The notes under the pieces are model-generated. The model did no database searches and had not been told where the DNA came from. It was given only the letters and a program-made list of their open reading frames with translations. A program made the position numbers and the translations under genes. Shown here piece by piece: positions 33,101 to 42,635 of a DNA stretch of 52,982 nucleotides. Within the stretch, counting starts at the first letter, position 1, and every line of letters starts with the position of its first letter. The stretch comes from Nemertoderma westbladi (taxonomy: Eukaryota > Xenacoelomorpha > Nemertodermatida > Nemertodermatidae), in NCBI GenBank assembly GCA_032718475.1, contig JAUCBJ010008755.1, positions 1-52,982 of the forward strand. The letters are read 5' to 3'.

Positions 33101-34809
33101 AGGATCAGCCCCTGGATTTCTGGTGAAATCACAATTTCAGTTCTCGCGGTATTATTTCCGGCGGAAATACTTGCGGGTAAGCGACCGTTAGTTTCTATTG
33201 GTAGACCATCGGCGGCGATCAAATCCATGTTAGAGGATAGGAGTAGATCCTTTTTGTTTCCCCCCAAATCGTGGAAGAGGTCTTCATTTAGAAGAGTTGC
33301 CGCCGCGCCGCTGTCGGGAAGCGCACGTTGGATTTGCCCTAATAGTTTACCAGTATAGGGGTTTGCGAGAGATACTGCAAGGTAATCGAGTTTACATACA
33401 GCATCTCTGTACTCCAAGCGGTTGATTGAAGTACGAGAAAGAACTGTGTTGGCAAAAGACCTGGCGGGTTTCTTTGCTGAACCACCAGATCTGCACATCT
33501 TTTTGTAGTGGCCAGTTTTACCACACCCATCGCATATTACCCCTCGGGCGGGGCAGGTTGCTCCTAGATGTTGTTCGTGCCCACAGTTTCCGCAATTGCG
33601 GGCGCGATCCCGATCCCCTTTGGATGTATTAAATCTAGGAGCTGGTACCGGGGTAGAGGGTTGGCCGGAAGACCTTCCGGGATGTTGGTTTCCGACATTT
33701 GGGCGCGACATTGGAGAGCGGCCCCCCCGCTGCCTGTACTGGGAGATCTTCCCAACGGAGCGGCAGCTACCCAGTACTTGCGTATTCTTTGCACTGGATT
33801 CGTAGTTCTGACATAGAGTTCGAGTTTCCTCCAGAGTGGGTCTGGGGAGTATTTTCAGCAGATCTTGCTGGGTTTCGGTATCGTATAAACCGACCAGAAT
33901 TTGAGTGACAATTTGATTATCGCGGCATTCAGTACACAGTTCAGCGAGTTCGGCGAGATGTCTGAGGGCCCGGTAAAAATCGTCAAAGTTTTCGTTGGCG
34001 CCCTGACGGCGTTTGTGAAACTGCATACAATCGAGCGCAATACTCCTCTTGGCGCGGAGGTGCTGTTGCAGTTTATCGAGGATGGCGGTTGTATCGACCG
34101 CGTCATCGTTTGGATCGAGTTCCAGAGTGCGCTTAACGACATCTGTAAGTCCAGGACCCAATGCAGTAATAAGAGTATGTACGAGTTCACCACGCGGACA
34201 ATTCTCCGCGCTCTGACGGCGAAGGTTACTGTCCCATGTCTCCCGCCAGCGACGGAAGGTGGGAAGTTCGATCGAGGTATCGAGTTTATCTAGGTTGCCG
34301 ATGTCGATCGTTCGCCGTCGGATGGGGATCGCAGGCGGTTGGGGAGTTCCCGGTACCGCGAGGTTTGGTTGAGGTTGACCAAACTGAACGAGAAGGGCCT
34401 GGAATCGTGCATCTGCTGCGGCTTGTTGCGCGTCCAGGCGGCGTTGAGCGTTTTCTTCTGAACGCCGTTGCTCTTCCCGGTATTCTCGTTGTTGATTTTC
34501 TAGGCGGCGTTGAGCCGCCTCCTGTTGCTGCGCCATAAACTGCATAAGTTTAGCGAGGCTAGGTTGAGCCTCAGTAGGCTGTTCGCGAAAGGGGTCTTCG
34601 TTCGTATCCGAATCTTCCTCCATTTCGGCGATCCGAGCCTGGAGTTTTTTCCGAAGTGACGCAGTGGATGGTCTCCCCTCGGTTGGAATACCCGCAGAGA
34701 TGCAAAACCCGATCAGATCTTGCCGGTTGAGTTGTTCCATATCCTCAGGAGAGAGTTGAGTCCAATCTAAAACTGGAGGAGTTCCAGCGGTGGGTTGAAC
34801 CTCGGCCAT
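30136..34809 (-). CDS. Ty3/gypsy Gag-Pol polyprotein, intact single ORF
   Basis: 1,557 residues. Gag has a Gln/Arg-rich coiled coil (about 85-140) and a capsid-like region (about 180-340), then two CCHC knuckles (CGNCGHEQHLGATC, 406-419; CDGCGKTGHYKKMC, 426-439). Protease active site is DSGA (499-502). RT includes VDLRGLN (702-708), an Asp in FDAAHGYWQV (739) and IVDD (799-802) in place of the common YVDD. RNase H has VTDAS (Asp948), Glu990 or Glu988, and TDHQPL (Asp1016). Integrase has an HHCC finger (H1182, H1185, C1215, C1218) and a DD35E triad (D1246, D1300, E1336). A basic C-terminal tail follows. No env gene. Gag and Pol share one frame, so no frameshift is needed. The ATG at 34809 is the first after a 141-bp leader. 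Confidence 0.96.
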   Translation of the reverse strand: MAEVQPTAGTPPVLDWTQLSPEDMEQLNRQDLIGFCISAGIPTEGRPSTASLRKKLQARIAEMEEDSDTNEDPFREQPTEAQPSLAKLMQFMAQQQEAAQRRLENQQREYREEQRRSEENAQRRLDAQQAAADARFQALLVQFGQPQPNLAVPGTPQPPAIPIRRRTIDIGNLDKLDTSIELPTFRRWRETWDSNLRRQSAENCPRGELVHTLITALGPGLTDVVKRTLELDPNDDAVDTTAILDKLQQHLRAKRSIALDCMQFHKRRQGANENFDDFYRALRHLAELAELCTECRDNQIVTQILVGLYDTETQQDLLKILPRPTLEETRTLCQNYESSAKNTQVLGSCRSVGKISQYRQRGGRSPMSRPNVGNQHPGRSSGQPSTPVPAPRFNTSKGDRDRARNCGNCGHEQHLGATCPARGVICDGCGKTGHYKKMCRSGGSAKKPARSFANTVLSRTSINRLEYRDAVCKLDYLAVSLANPYTGKLLGQIQRALPDSGAAATLLNEDLFHDLGGNKKDLLLSSNMDLIAADGLPIETNGRLPASISAGNNTARTEIVISPEIQGLILSKSVCQDLGILPAGFPQPASVSTVTISPSSISHVDASSATALLNRYGDCFDDEAAPLSIIPGPPMHIKLKEGATPHHVRGARPIAMALREEVKTLLDSLVRRNIIQRVEEPTDWAHPLTVTRKPNGKLRLCVDLRGLNSQVERPFYPTPNPRLKIAEISRTAKFFSVFDAAHGYWQVPLDPESQLLTTFVTPWGRYKHTRSVMGLISSGDEFNRRGDIALEGIPRMLKIVDDVLLYDDTLEEHLASIQRFLERCRSKGICLHPDKVQLAKSQVKFGGYLVGADGIRADPTKLSAIASFPRPETLTDLRSFIGLVEQLAPFSAEISQMLLPLRTLLSAKSPYIWNSDHSRAFEATKVALTSPPVLAPFDISLETKLVTDASRLKGLGYALLQRHGTDWRLIECGSRFISQTESRYATVELELLAVAWAIKKCHNYLLGLPIFTLVTDHQPLVTILDRKNFSEVENARIQRLKSRLAPYNFLTSWVKGKSHSIPDALSRSPVDQPTPADLIDDGETSFCLHSVTLSTVSAISGFDHLEDPILQDLATIARADPAYMALHAAVHDGFPLHTPNDPAVGAYWSLRNELTTDDDLILYGERIVIPAAARASTLERLHSPHQGMDKSLRRARQCIYWPGLTNDIRQSVASCPSCLRYRATPPKETFLEEPPPSRIFEDISADFFQLNGRHYIALVDRYSGWPDLNSFSGAPSAANTINSLKKWFSRYGIPTRLRSDGGTPLTDGATVSFLADWGVTPVTSSAEYPQGNGHAEAAVKALKSLLDKTGSRPDSPAFAEGLLALRNSPRETGLSPAQIVYGHPLRTRVPAHHSAFHADHQTTRRHLDTLTPPLRRAKIADYNKAARDLPPLAVNDPVVVQDPRSHRWDRKGTVVEAGPHRRYTVRTPSGRTISRNRRFLLRDSTSLPLTSTIPAHPVVLDNPATPGSPDPQAVADVDPTQPPKTVSWDPQLTQTRAIRQRTPSRYPTRQRRPPRRL

Positions 34810-34930
34810 CGTACCGGATATAGTGAGCTCGTAGACGGAAAAAGTCGTAGTCGGTTTACTCCACGTTCCGACGGATAGACGCGGTTAAACGCGTGTGCGA
34901 GGGTTGCAGGTCAGCAGGTAGGCAGTATAC

Positions 34931-34948
34931 CGGTAACTCGCAGCGCCA
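34931..34948 (-). promoter_or_regulatory. primer-binding-type site of the Ty3/gypsy element
   Basis: Two bases inside the 5' LTR the minus strand reads TGGCGCTGCGAGTTACCG, starting with the TGG complementary to the CCA end of a tRNA. The tRNA species is not assigned. Confidence 0.6.
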
Positions 34949-34950
34949 TG

Positions 34951-35175
34951 TGTGGTTATTTGGTAATAACCCGAGAAAACTAAGTAATAAAATATCTGTT
35001 ATTTTATTGAGACTAGCCAGTTATCTCTCATTACTGCTGTACTGCCTATTGTACTGCCTCAGACATATCTGTGTCCAACGACCTAATCAAGCTAACTATC
35101 TCAGTATATATTTTTACACCACCACCAACATAGTTCCGTACTGTATCAAAACTGTTCCGTACGGGAACTACCACA
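34951..35175 (-). repeat. 5' LTR of the Ty3/gypsy element
   Basis: 225 bp, TGTGGT to ACCACA on the minus strand. It contains a TATATA stretch (about 35105-35110) suited to a TATA box and an AATAAA polyadenylation signal (minus strand, 35008-35003). Both are also in the other LTR. Confidence 0.95.
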
Positions 35176-35239
35176 CCTACCTACACGTACACCTACCTAC
35201 ACGTACACCTACCTACACGTACACGTACCTACACGTACC
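35176..35239. repeat. short CACGTAC/CTACCTA simple repeat
   Basis: Four to five imperfect copies of an ACCTACCTACACGTAC unit at the junction between the gypsy LTR and the LINE fragment. Confidence 0.85.
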
Positions 35240-35599
35240 TGGACTGACAACAAAATTCAGAAGTGCCGAAATGACCTTCATAAGGCGCAGAAAGAGTCCC
35301 GACTCAAACAGACTACAGCGGCCAAGAATGCAGTTAAAGCTGCATCTAGGTCCCTGAACAGGCAGTACTCTGTTAATCTACAGGAGCTAATAAACCAACA
35401 GGTTGATGCCATCAATGATGCTGACGACAGCAGGCAATCATCCCAGGCATGGAAATCGATCAATCTGCTTACTGGGCGGAAAAGCCAACCAACCATCAAG
35501 GTGAAGGCTGAATCACCAGCCGATCGCCTCAATGGTTGGAAAGCCCACTTTGAAAAGCTCCTCAATAATGACAGGGTATTGCCTGATAACTTTATTTAA
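35240..35599 (+). pseudogene. LINE fragment: endonuclease-RT linker region
   Basis: An open frame of 119 codons without its own start. AWKSINLLTGRKSQPTIKVK and ADRLNGWKAHFEKLLNN are the conserved segment between endonuclease and reverse transcriptase in many non-LTR retrotransposons; upstream the frame is rich in Lys, Arg and Gln. It ends at a TAA (35597-35599). It is truncated at both sides, and the left side begins at the simple repeat next to the gypsy LTR. Confidence 0.82.
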
Positions 35600-35980
35600 A
35601 TTAACAATTATATATATACCGGTAATAGAAAATTACCAAAAAATATTTGTGTAAACAATACCAATAATACCAATAAAAAAAACCAATACATATATCCCGC
35701 GGGGTTGATAAGCACATAATTGTGTTTCTTATTTAACTTTAGTAGTTATATCTAGGTAAGAGGTTGAACTAAGAAGTAAATTGAGATTAATTGGCATTTA
35801 TTACAATAAATTATTACAAAACAAAAACATTACAGTACTATAAATTTAATTTAAATTTGTTGAAAATTACAAAACGTAAATTACGTAAATTGCAAAAATT
35901 ATTACTATATATTAATTTATTGCATTAGTGGCCGAGGATAATATTTCATTCGTAAAGTTGTCCCAGCAATAAAATTCGTA
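35600..35980. other. AT-rich non-coding
   Basis: No gene or clear motif. Simple AT-rich DNA between the LINE fragment and a minisatellite. Confidence 0.5.
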
Positions 35981-35982
35981 GG

Positions 35983-36440
35983 CGCAGTCAATAATTTGTA
36001 CGTGTCGTGTAGTCAATGCAGTGGTTAAACTCATTTCCACGATCAATAATTCGTACACGGCGTTGTCGCAGCGGTTAAACTCATTTCCACGATCAATAAT
36101 TTGTACGCGGCGTCGACGCAGGGGTTAAACTCATTTACACGGAGGATAATTCGTACACGGCATCGACGCAGCGGTTAAACTCATTTCCACGATCAATAAT
36201 TCGTATGCGGCGTCGTCGCAGCGGTTAAACTCATTTCCATGATCAATAATTCGTATGCGGCGTCGTCGCAGTGGTTAAACTCATTGCCACGATCAATAAT
36301 TCAAACGCGGCGTCGTCTCAGCGGTTAAACTCATTGACACGGAGGATAATTCGTACGCTGAGTTGACGCAGTGGTTAAACTCATTGCCATGCTCGATAAT
36401 TCGTATGCAGAGTCAATGCACCAGTTAAACTCATCGTCAC
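35983..36440. repeat. 50-bp minisatellite, nine units
   Basis: The block GGTTAAAC (GTTAAAC in the last unit) recurs at exact 50-bp spacing nine times, from 36023 to about 36423. Each unit also carries GATCAATAATTCGTA or a close variant and a GCGGCGTCG block. The last units are more diverged. No coding signal. Confidence 0.95.
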
Positions 36441-37435
36441 AGCTATGAAACATCATCAGTGAGTTGGGGCATCATCCAGAGAATATTCCTAGCCTTCAAA
36501 CTCCACCACAAAGTAAAATAAAACTCGAGTTATTAACGTTTAAAGAATCAGCTAATCAGAGGCCGTATCTGGTGACCACAGTATGGTCGCGACCTGGGAC
36601 CCAAACTGGAGCTTCAGAGTACCGTCCAAAACATTTTCGCATAAAATTGTACCGTAAAATATCAAGGCCTGGGCACATTTTCGACGTTTGAAAGTAAGAG
36701 CCAATCAGGTGCCAGATATGGTGACCACGGTCTTGTCTCGACCTGAGACCCAGACTGCAGCTTCAGATTACCGGCCAAAACATATTCACATAATATTATA
36801 TCAAAAAATGTTATTGCCTATAGGCAGGACACCTACCGGTACACGGTCAGTAATGATCATGTCCTGACTGCATGATTTCGGTCTGATGAAATTTTCTGTT
36901 GCATGCATCAGATACCCATCAATGGCCTTTACCCACCTTGATGGTCAAAATCCATTCCGTCAGATAGCCCTGGGTGAGGTATTGAAATAACGCAATTACA
37001 TAGGCCTACAAGCCTACATAGGCAACTTTTAACTGCACCAAACAACCGTAATTTAGGCATTCAGAGTGCGCCCGAACATGGGGAACATTATTGCCAACCT
37101 TGGGCATCTGCCTACAACGTTTTAAATAACTGCCAGAAAGCCTAAAGCGTCCCCTTACATCTGTACATGTCTTAAGAACAGACAAAAGGTACCCGGTACC
37201 GCGGCGCAGTACTGCTGTCTGGCTGTACCGGATGTGGTTGTTCTAGGCAAGCAGTGCATACAGCTCGGACTGACAGTACCGATAGCAGACCCAGAGTACA
37301 CCGGCACTGCAGACTATGATTAGCTACATACAGACAGAGCTAGGTAGTAGCTACCGGCAGACCGGCATAGGTCAGTAGTATGAACACAGTTTTTGGAGCA
37401 TACTACCAACTGACTGACTTTTGCTGAACCAGGCT
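36441..37435. repeat. diverged copy of the right part of module Y
   Basis: 36460-37300 aligns by eye with 41750-42500 and 44620-45370: shared blocks include ACTCGAGTTATTAACGTT, GGTCGCGACCTGGGACCCAA and CATCAATGGCC. Divergence is high compared with the two Y copies, so this is an older relative of the same repeat family. Confidence 0.8.
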
Positions 37436-38250
37436 GACGACTCAGCCGTTTAATTAATTGCAGCGGGATTGGATAATTTATTAATTAATTTGGGGAACTT
37501 TACTAATTAGTAAAATCGTTAATTAGTTTGATTCAAAAGATTTTAGAGTAATTATCATTTGTAAAATAGTAAACCGCTTTGATACACCTTGTGAATAAGG
37601 ATTTGGGGGCGGGGGGGACAAAGCCCCCCCGCCAATTAGGTAATTAAGTAATTAGTTAATTACTAATTAACGGTAGGAGATACGGCATCGGCGCCAGAGA
37701 CTTTTTTGTGTAGAATAAAATTCCAAACAACTTTGTGATGTTACGTTTTTTCATAGCTCTTAGTGTTTTCGAGTTACGACGCTAATTAGTTTTCGGCTAA
37801 TTAGTACTAATTAACAGTAATAGGAGGGCCATAGCGATGACTGAACTTTTTTTAGATCTTACCGAGATGAACAAAAAAAATCACCGTTGCTAGGGGAAAA
37901 ACCAAATACTTTTCGAGAAAAATCAATTAGAAATTTTTAATCGCTAATTACTAATTAATTAATTAACAGATTTTTTCCACAAAAACTCCTAGCTATCGCG
38001 CTAGGGCCATCTACCAGATCGCGCAAACAGAATCGTTCTAGCTTTCGCCGTTCTCCTGGAAAAATCCTTTAAAAATCGACCTAAAAAAGATCAAAGCAAA
38101 GTGCCTACTTCTTGTCAGTTAGCTATATATAGTAAATTATGAGGTTTGAAGTTGGTGTTGATGGTGGGTTCTATGTTCCGTTAAATAGGCTGCAGTATCT
38201 ATACCTAATAATTCTCTGTCGAGCCTTGGGCTCTCCGGTTGCAGCCTAAC
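37436..38250. repeat. diverged copy of the right end of module X
   Basis: Colinear with 39590-39990. Shared landmarks are a GTAATAG block, TAATTACTAATTAATTAATT, a GCCTACTT block, and near the end a hairpin with arms GAGCC and GGCTC followed by AACCATC. It is AT-rich and dense in TAATTA. Confidence 0.75.
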
Positions 38251-39993
38251 CATCTAGAGTAGAGCGCAAATGAGGACATTTGCGCATGCAAGCATCACTG
38301 CGTGGGGCAATTTAATTAATAGTACTTTTGGTTTTATTGTGTTGTACCAACACAAAAATTGTAAATATGAAGATATGTTATTATCTATACCCATGCATTT
38401 GGAATCATACACAGGCGATGCCTTCAATTATTCAATTCAAAACATTGAAGAAATCTAAGTCGATTTGTAAGGCAGGTTCAAGCATATACATTTATTGTAT
38501 TGGTTAACTCCATTATACAAATCTAACGATTAATACCTCAGAAAACTTCTAACTACATGTAGTACTACTGGACCAGTATATTAGTAATAGCTTCAGTATA
38601 TTAGTAATAGCTTACAGACAGCTATAGCAACACCCACCCACCACCCTTAACATGATTACTTTAATTTCAAATAGACCATGGGTGATTGTTTAATGATGGT
38701 TCACCCAGCCATTTCATGTCTGGGTGAACCAAATGACTTTTGTATACAACCTGACTTCTAAATATCCTTATGTTTTATCACGAATACTATCATCAAAGAT
38801 CTTTGACCTTTTGACCCTTAACATTTAAACTTTTTCCATTTTTTATTTCATCTACCCCCACTAAGTCAACCATTGCGAACATTTTTGCTGCGTTACGTTT
38901 TTTGATAGCTGTACTCCTTATAGGTCAAAAGGTCACCGAAACGCTAAATTCTAGAACATTGACCTCTAGAGGTCAAGCACAGGGTCGCAGCCCAAAACTA
39001 ACGGCACTCTTCAGTAGCAACTCATACACTGCCTACAAAACGGCGTTGGTCCCATGTCCGTAGCTAGAGCCGTTCTCGAGATATTGGGGTGGGGCAATAA
39101 TTAATTATTAATTAATACATAACTAATTAACGCTTACACTTTTTGCATTTTTTATTTTACCTACCCCCACTAAGTCGACCATTGCGAACATTTTTGCTGT
39201 GTTACGTTTTTCGATAGCTGCACTCCTTATAGGTTAAAATGCCTCCGAAACCGAAAATTCTAGAACATTGACCCCTGGAGGTCAAGGACAGGGTCGCAGC
39301 CCAAAACTAACGACACTCTTCAGTAGCAACTCGTATACTGTCTACAAAATGGCGTCGGTCCCATCTTCGTAGCTGCAGCCATTCTCGAGATATCGGGGCG
39401 GGCCATATATTAATTAGTAATTAACGAATATCTCATTAAGGGTTGGTCGTACAGACTTGCCGAGAAGACTTTTATACTCGAAATTCCATTCTCTACAACT
39501 TTGCCAGAGAAAATTTTTTCGTAGCTGCCGCCGTTTTCGAGATACAGCGCTAATGAGATTTCGCTAATTAATAACTCATTAACGGTAATAGATATGGGTT
39601 CGCCGTGACAGGGTTTTTTGTAGAGCTCGTCGAGACCAACAATATCGCCAGTCATTGTTTATATAAAAAGTCTTTTAGTTTTCGAGATATATCGATTAAA
39701 AGTTTTCAATCGTTAATTACTAATTAATTAATTAACAAAATTTTTTGAAAAAAACTCCCAGATCTTAGATATTGGTCCTCTACACGATGCAAAAAACAGA
39801 ACGACCGTAGCTATTTCCCTTCTATGAGATGTGCCTACTTGTCACCCCACTGCATAAGCCTGTAAATATTGAGCAGGATAGGTTGGTGTTATATGTTTTG
39901 TGCTCTCTGTGTTTCGTTCTCTGTGGCGTTTTCTATGGTCTATGAGGTCTCTATCGAGCCCTTTGGGCTCTATCCACGCCTGATCCCATCCAG
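38251..39993. repeat. module X, copy 1
   Basis: Direct repeat of 45728-47470 (offset 7,477 bp near the left end) with a few percent divergence. It begins at a TCTAGAG and an early hairpin with 8-bp arms GCGCAAAT (38264-38271) and ATTTGCGC (38278-38285). It ends with a hairpin, arms GAGCCC (39956-39961) and GGGCTC (39965-39970), about 20 bases before the boundary CCCATCCAG. Inside are two copies of a roughly 300-bp unit (about 38828-39120 and 39131-39420). No credible ORF. Confidence 0.9.
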
Positions 39994-41390
39994 TGGATGG
40001 GCACCAGTTGACCTCTCTGTAGCCGAGAGCACTCCAAAAATATTTTATAACATAAAAATAGTACAAAATGAGCATTGGGGATGCATATTCCAAAACATTA
40101 TACCTGAGAACTTTTAAAAATTTCAATATTGAAAATTATGTTTGGAAATTTAGAAATGATTTCACATGCAAAAATGTTTAATATTTATAGGTATCGGATC
40201 TCCCGATACATAAACATATGTTCATGTATTTTATATTATGAGATAAAGTTTACTAACCTTATGTATCTCTATAATAGTGGTAAATACAGTAGGCCTATAA
40301 TATATAACGTGTACCAGATAGTGTTCATTATTTATCAATATTTTATTATATCCATGTAAATTTTTGATCAAGATAATATATATTTAGTGCAATATGGATT
40401 ACTCCTGATAACTTGCAAACGACAATAAAGCGAAAAAGACATACAACATTTATAATGATACAGTATTTATATATTATTTCATGTCAAATTATTTTTGAAG
40501 TTATATAAAGTTAAATTAGGGCCTACCTATAGTAATCCCACTTAAACTTTAAATTCTTATGTATTTTATAGAGATATCATCAATAAATATATCTTCTTAT
40601 CAATAGGGTTGACGAACAAATGAGATGAACTTCAGTAAATAAATCATCAATATTTAAAAGTCCCTTGTTTTTAATTCATCCTCACCATCACCACCCTTTA
40701 CAACATGACTTTATACCTTTGTCAGCCAATTTAATGATATTACTAATCACATTACTGCCAACAATATGACCACCACTAACCCCCCCCCCCCCCCCCTCCC
40801 CCAGATATATACTGTACTAGCCCGTCCATATCGAGGTGTCAGAAACTGGTCGCTCCAGTCGCGTCGCAAGCGACGCTCCTTCCGCTGAGAGTGACCATGT
40901 CCTTGATATCTTTTGTATTATAATGATTTCCTAGTTTTATCTTTTAACATATAATAAGAACAAAATCCATTAATATCAAATGTTACCATGGATAAATAGC
41001 GACCTGGGGGTGATGTTGTGTGTTTATTCAATTACATAGATAGGGAATATATACTTCTAAAAATAATATAAAATTGAATTCCTCTAAGCTAAATTAGTTT
41101 GCTTTATGATACAGTATTGCGTTTTTATATTCGCCTACATGTAATGATTACTAAACAAAAGCCAAAACTGATATTTTATTATATATAAAAAAATATATAT
41201 ATCAATATTATATAGTTTATCTTTACCTTTACCTTTAGTTTACCTTTATATCAAACATTCCTGGATTAGAGGTCGCCCATGGGTATTTCTGCCTATTAGG
41301 GGGTACAGGGAATACTCCTGAGATGGTTATAAATAATAATTTTGCAAACCAAATGCAACAAATATCGAGATATTGCGATTTTAAATTCGA

Positions 41391-41993
41391 CCAATCAGAA
41401 ACGACCATAACTCCGGAACCGTAATTGCAATATCACTTCGATCTTCATCAACGGGATGGGATCGCACCAGAGAACATTTTAATATTTTATTCGCCGCACC
41501 AAAGTGAATGGATCTCGAGATAAGGAGTCTTTAAAAATTAACCAATCACAGCGCAGCTCTCCTTAAACGGTGGTTCCACCGCGATGGCGTTGTCGGCAAC
41601 GTAACGGGGATGATCCAAGGAACATTCTAAGCTTTTATTCGATGCTCCAAAGTTAATAGATCTCGAGATATCGCGTTTTAAAATTTCGACCAATCACAGG
41701 CCATGTAGCCAAAACCAGTAATCCAACAGCGATGAATCGTCTTCAGTCAGCTAGGGGACGTTCCATAGAATATTCCAAGCCTTTAAACTCCGCCACAAAG
41801 TGAATAAAACTCGAGTTATTAACGTTCAAAGAATCATCCAATCAGAGGCTGTATCTAGTGACCACGGTAAGGTCGCGACCTGGGACCCAAACTGGAGCTT
41901 CAGAGTACTGTCCAAAACATTTTCGCATAAAATTGTACCGTAAAATATCAAGGCCTGGGCACATTTTCGACGTTTGAAAGTAATAGCCAATCA
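41391..41993. repeat. five 148-151-bp subrepeats carrying CCAATCA
   Basis: CCAATCA occurs at 41391, 41542, 41690, 41838 and 41987 (spacing 151, 148, 148, 149). Each is preceded by an ATCTCGAGATAT-like or ACTCGAGTTATT stretch and a short A/T run. The subrepeats are diverged from each other. The same five recur in copy 2. Confidence 0.88.
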
Positions 41994-42635
41994 GGTGCCA
42001 GATATGGTGACCACGGTCTTGTCGCGACCTGAGACCCAGACTGCAGCTTCAGATTACCGGCCAAAACATATTCGCATGAAATTATATCAAAAAATGTTAT
42101 TGCCTATAGGCAAGACACCTACCGGTACACGGTCAGTAATGATCATGTCCTGACTGCATGATTTCAGTCTGATCAAATTTTCTGTTGCATGCATCAGATA
42201 CCCATCAATGGCCTCTACCCACCTTGATGGTCAAAATCCATTTCGTCAGATAGCCCCGGGTGCCGGGTGCGATATTGAAGAACGCAATTTGGGCATTTAC
42301 AAATTTGGCCACTTTTTATCTGCTTCAAACAACAGTACTTTAGGCATTCAGACCGCGCCCGCACAGGGGGGGCATTATTGGCGCCCTTGCGCATCTGCCT
42401 AGAACGTTTAAACTACCTGCCAACAGGCCCAAAGCCTCCCCTTAAGAACGGACAACAGGTACCGCAGCGCTGTACAGGTGTACTGGCAGTGTGAGTGGTT
42501 CTAGCATACAGCTCTGACTGACCGATGATTCAAGATTTTGCAATACCTACTGAATCAGCTGTTGTTTATACAGTATCCTAGCAACCAGCTAATAATTTTG
42601 ATTAAATAAATTTATTATAACTTAAATCATTTTTT

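Larger units (their letters stand above)
29879..35175 (-). mobile_element. complete Ty3/gypsy LTR retrotransposon
   Basis: A 5,297-bp element on the minus strand: 5' LTR 34951-35175, primer-binding-type site, one gag-pol ORF (30136-34809), purine tract, 3' LTR 29879-30103. The LTRs are each 225 bp, begin TGTGGT and end ACCACA, and differ at only two adjacent bases near 29900/34970 (AT versus GA), so insertion is recent. The ORF has no stop or frame change, so the element may be active. No target-site duplication: the bases left of it are AACTG (BEL sequence) and right of it CCTAC (LINE-side sequence). Confidence 0.96.

Noticed and set aside
30213-34538. Plus- and minus-strand ORFs overlapping the gypsy gag-pol
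   Set aside because: Shadows of the long GC-rich gag-pol frame.
36885-36905. Hammerhead-like CTGATGA
   Set aside because: No stem II and no GAAA box follows.
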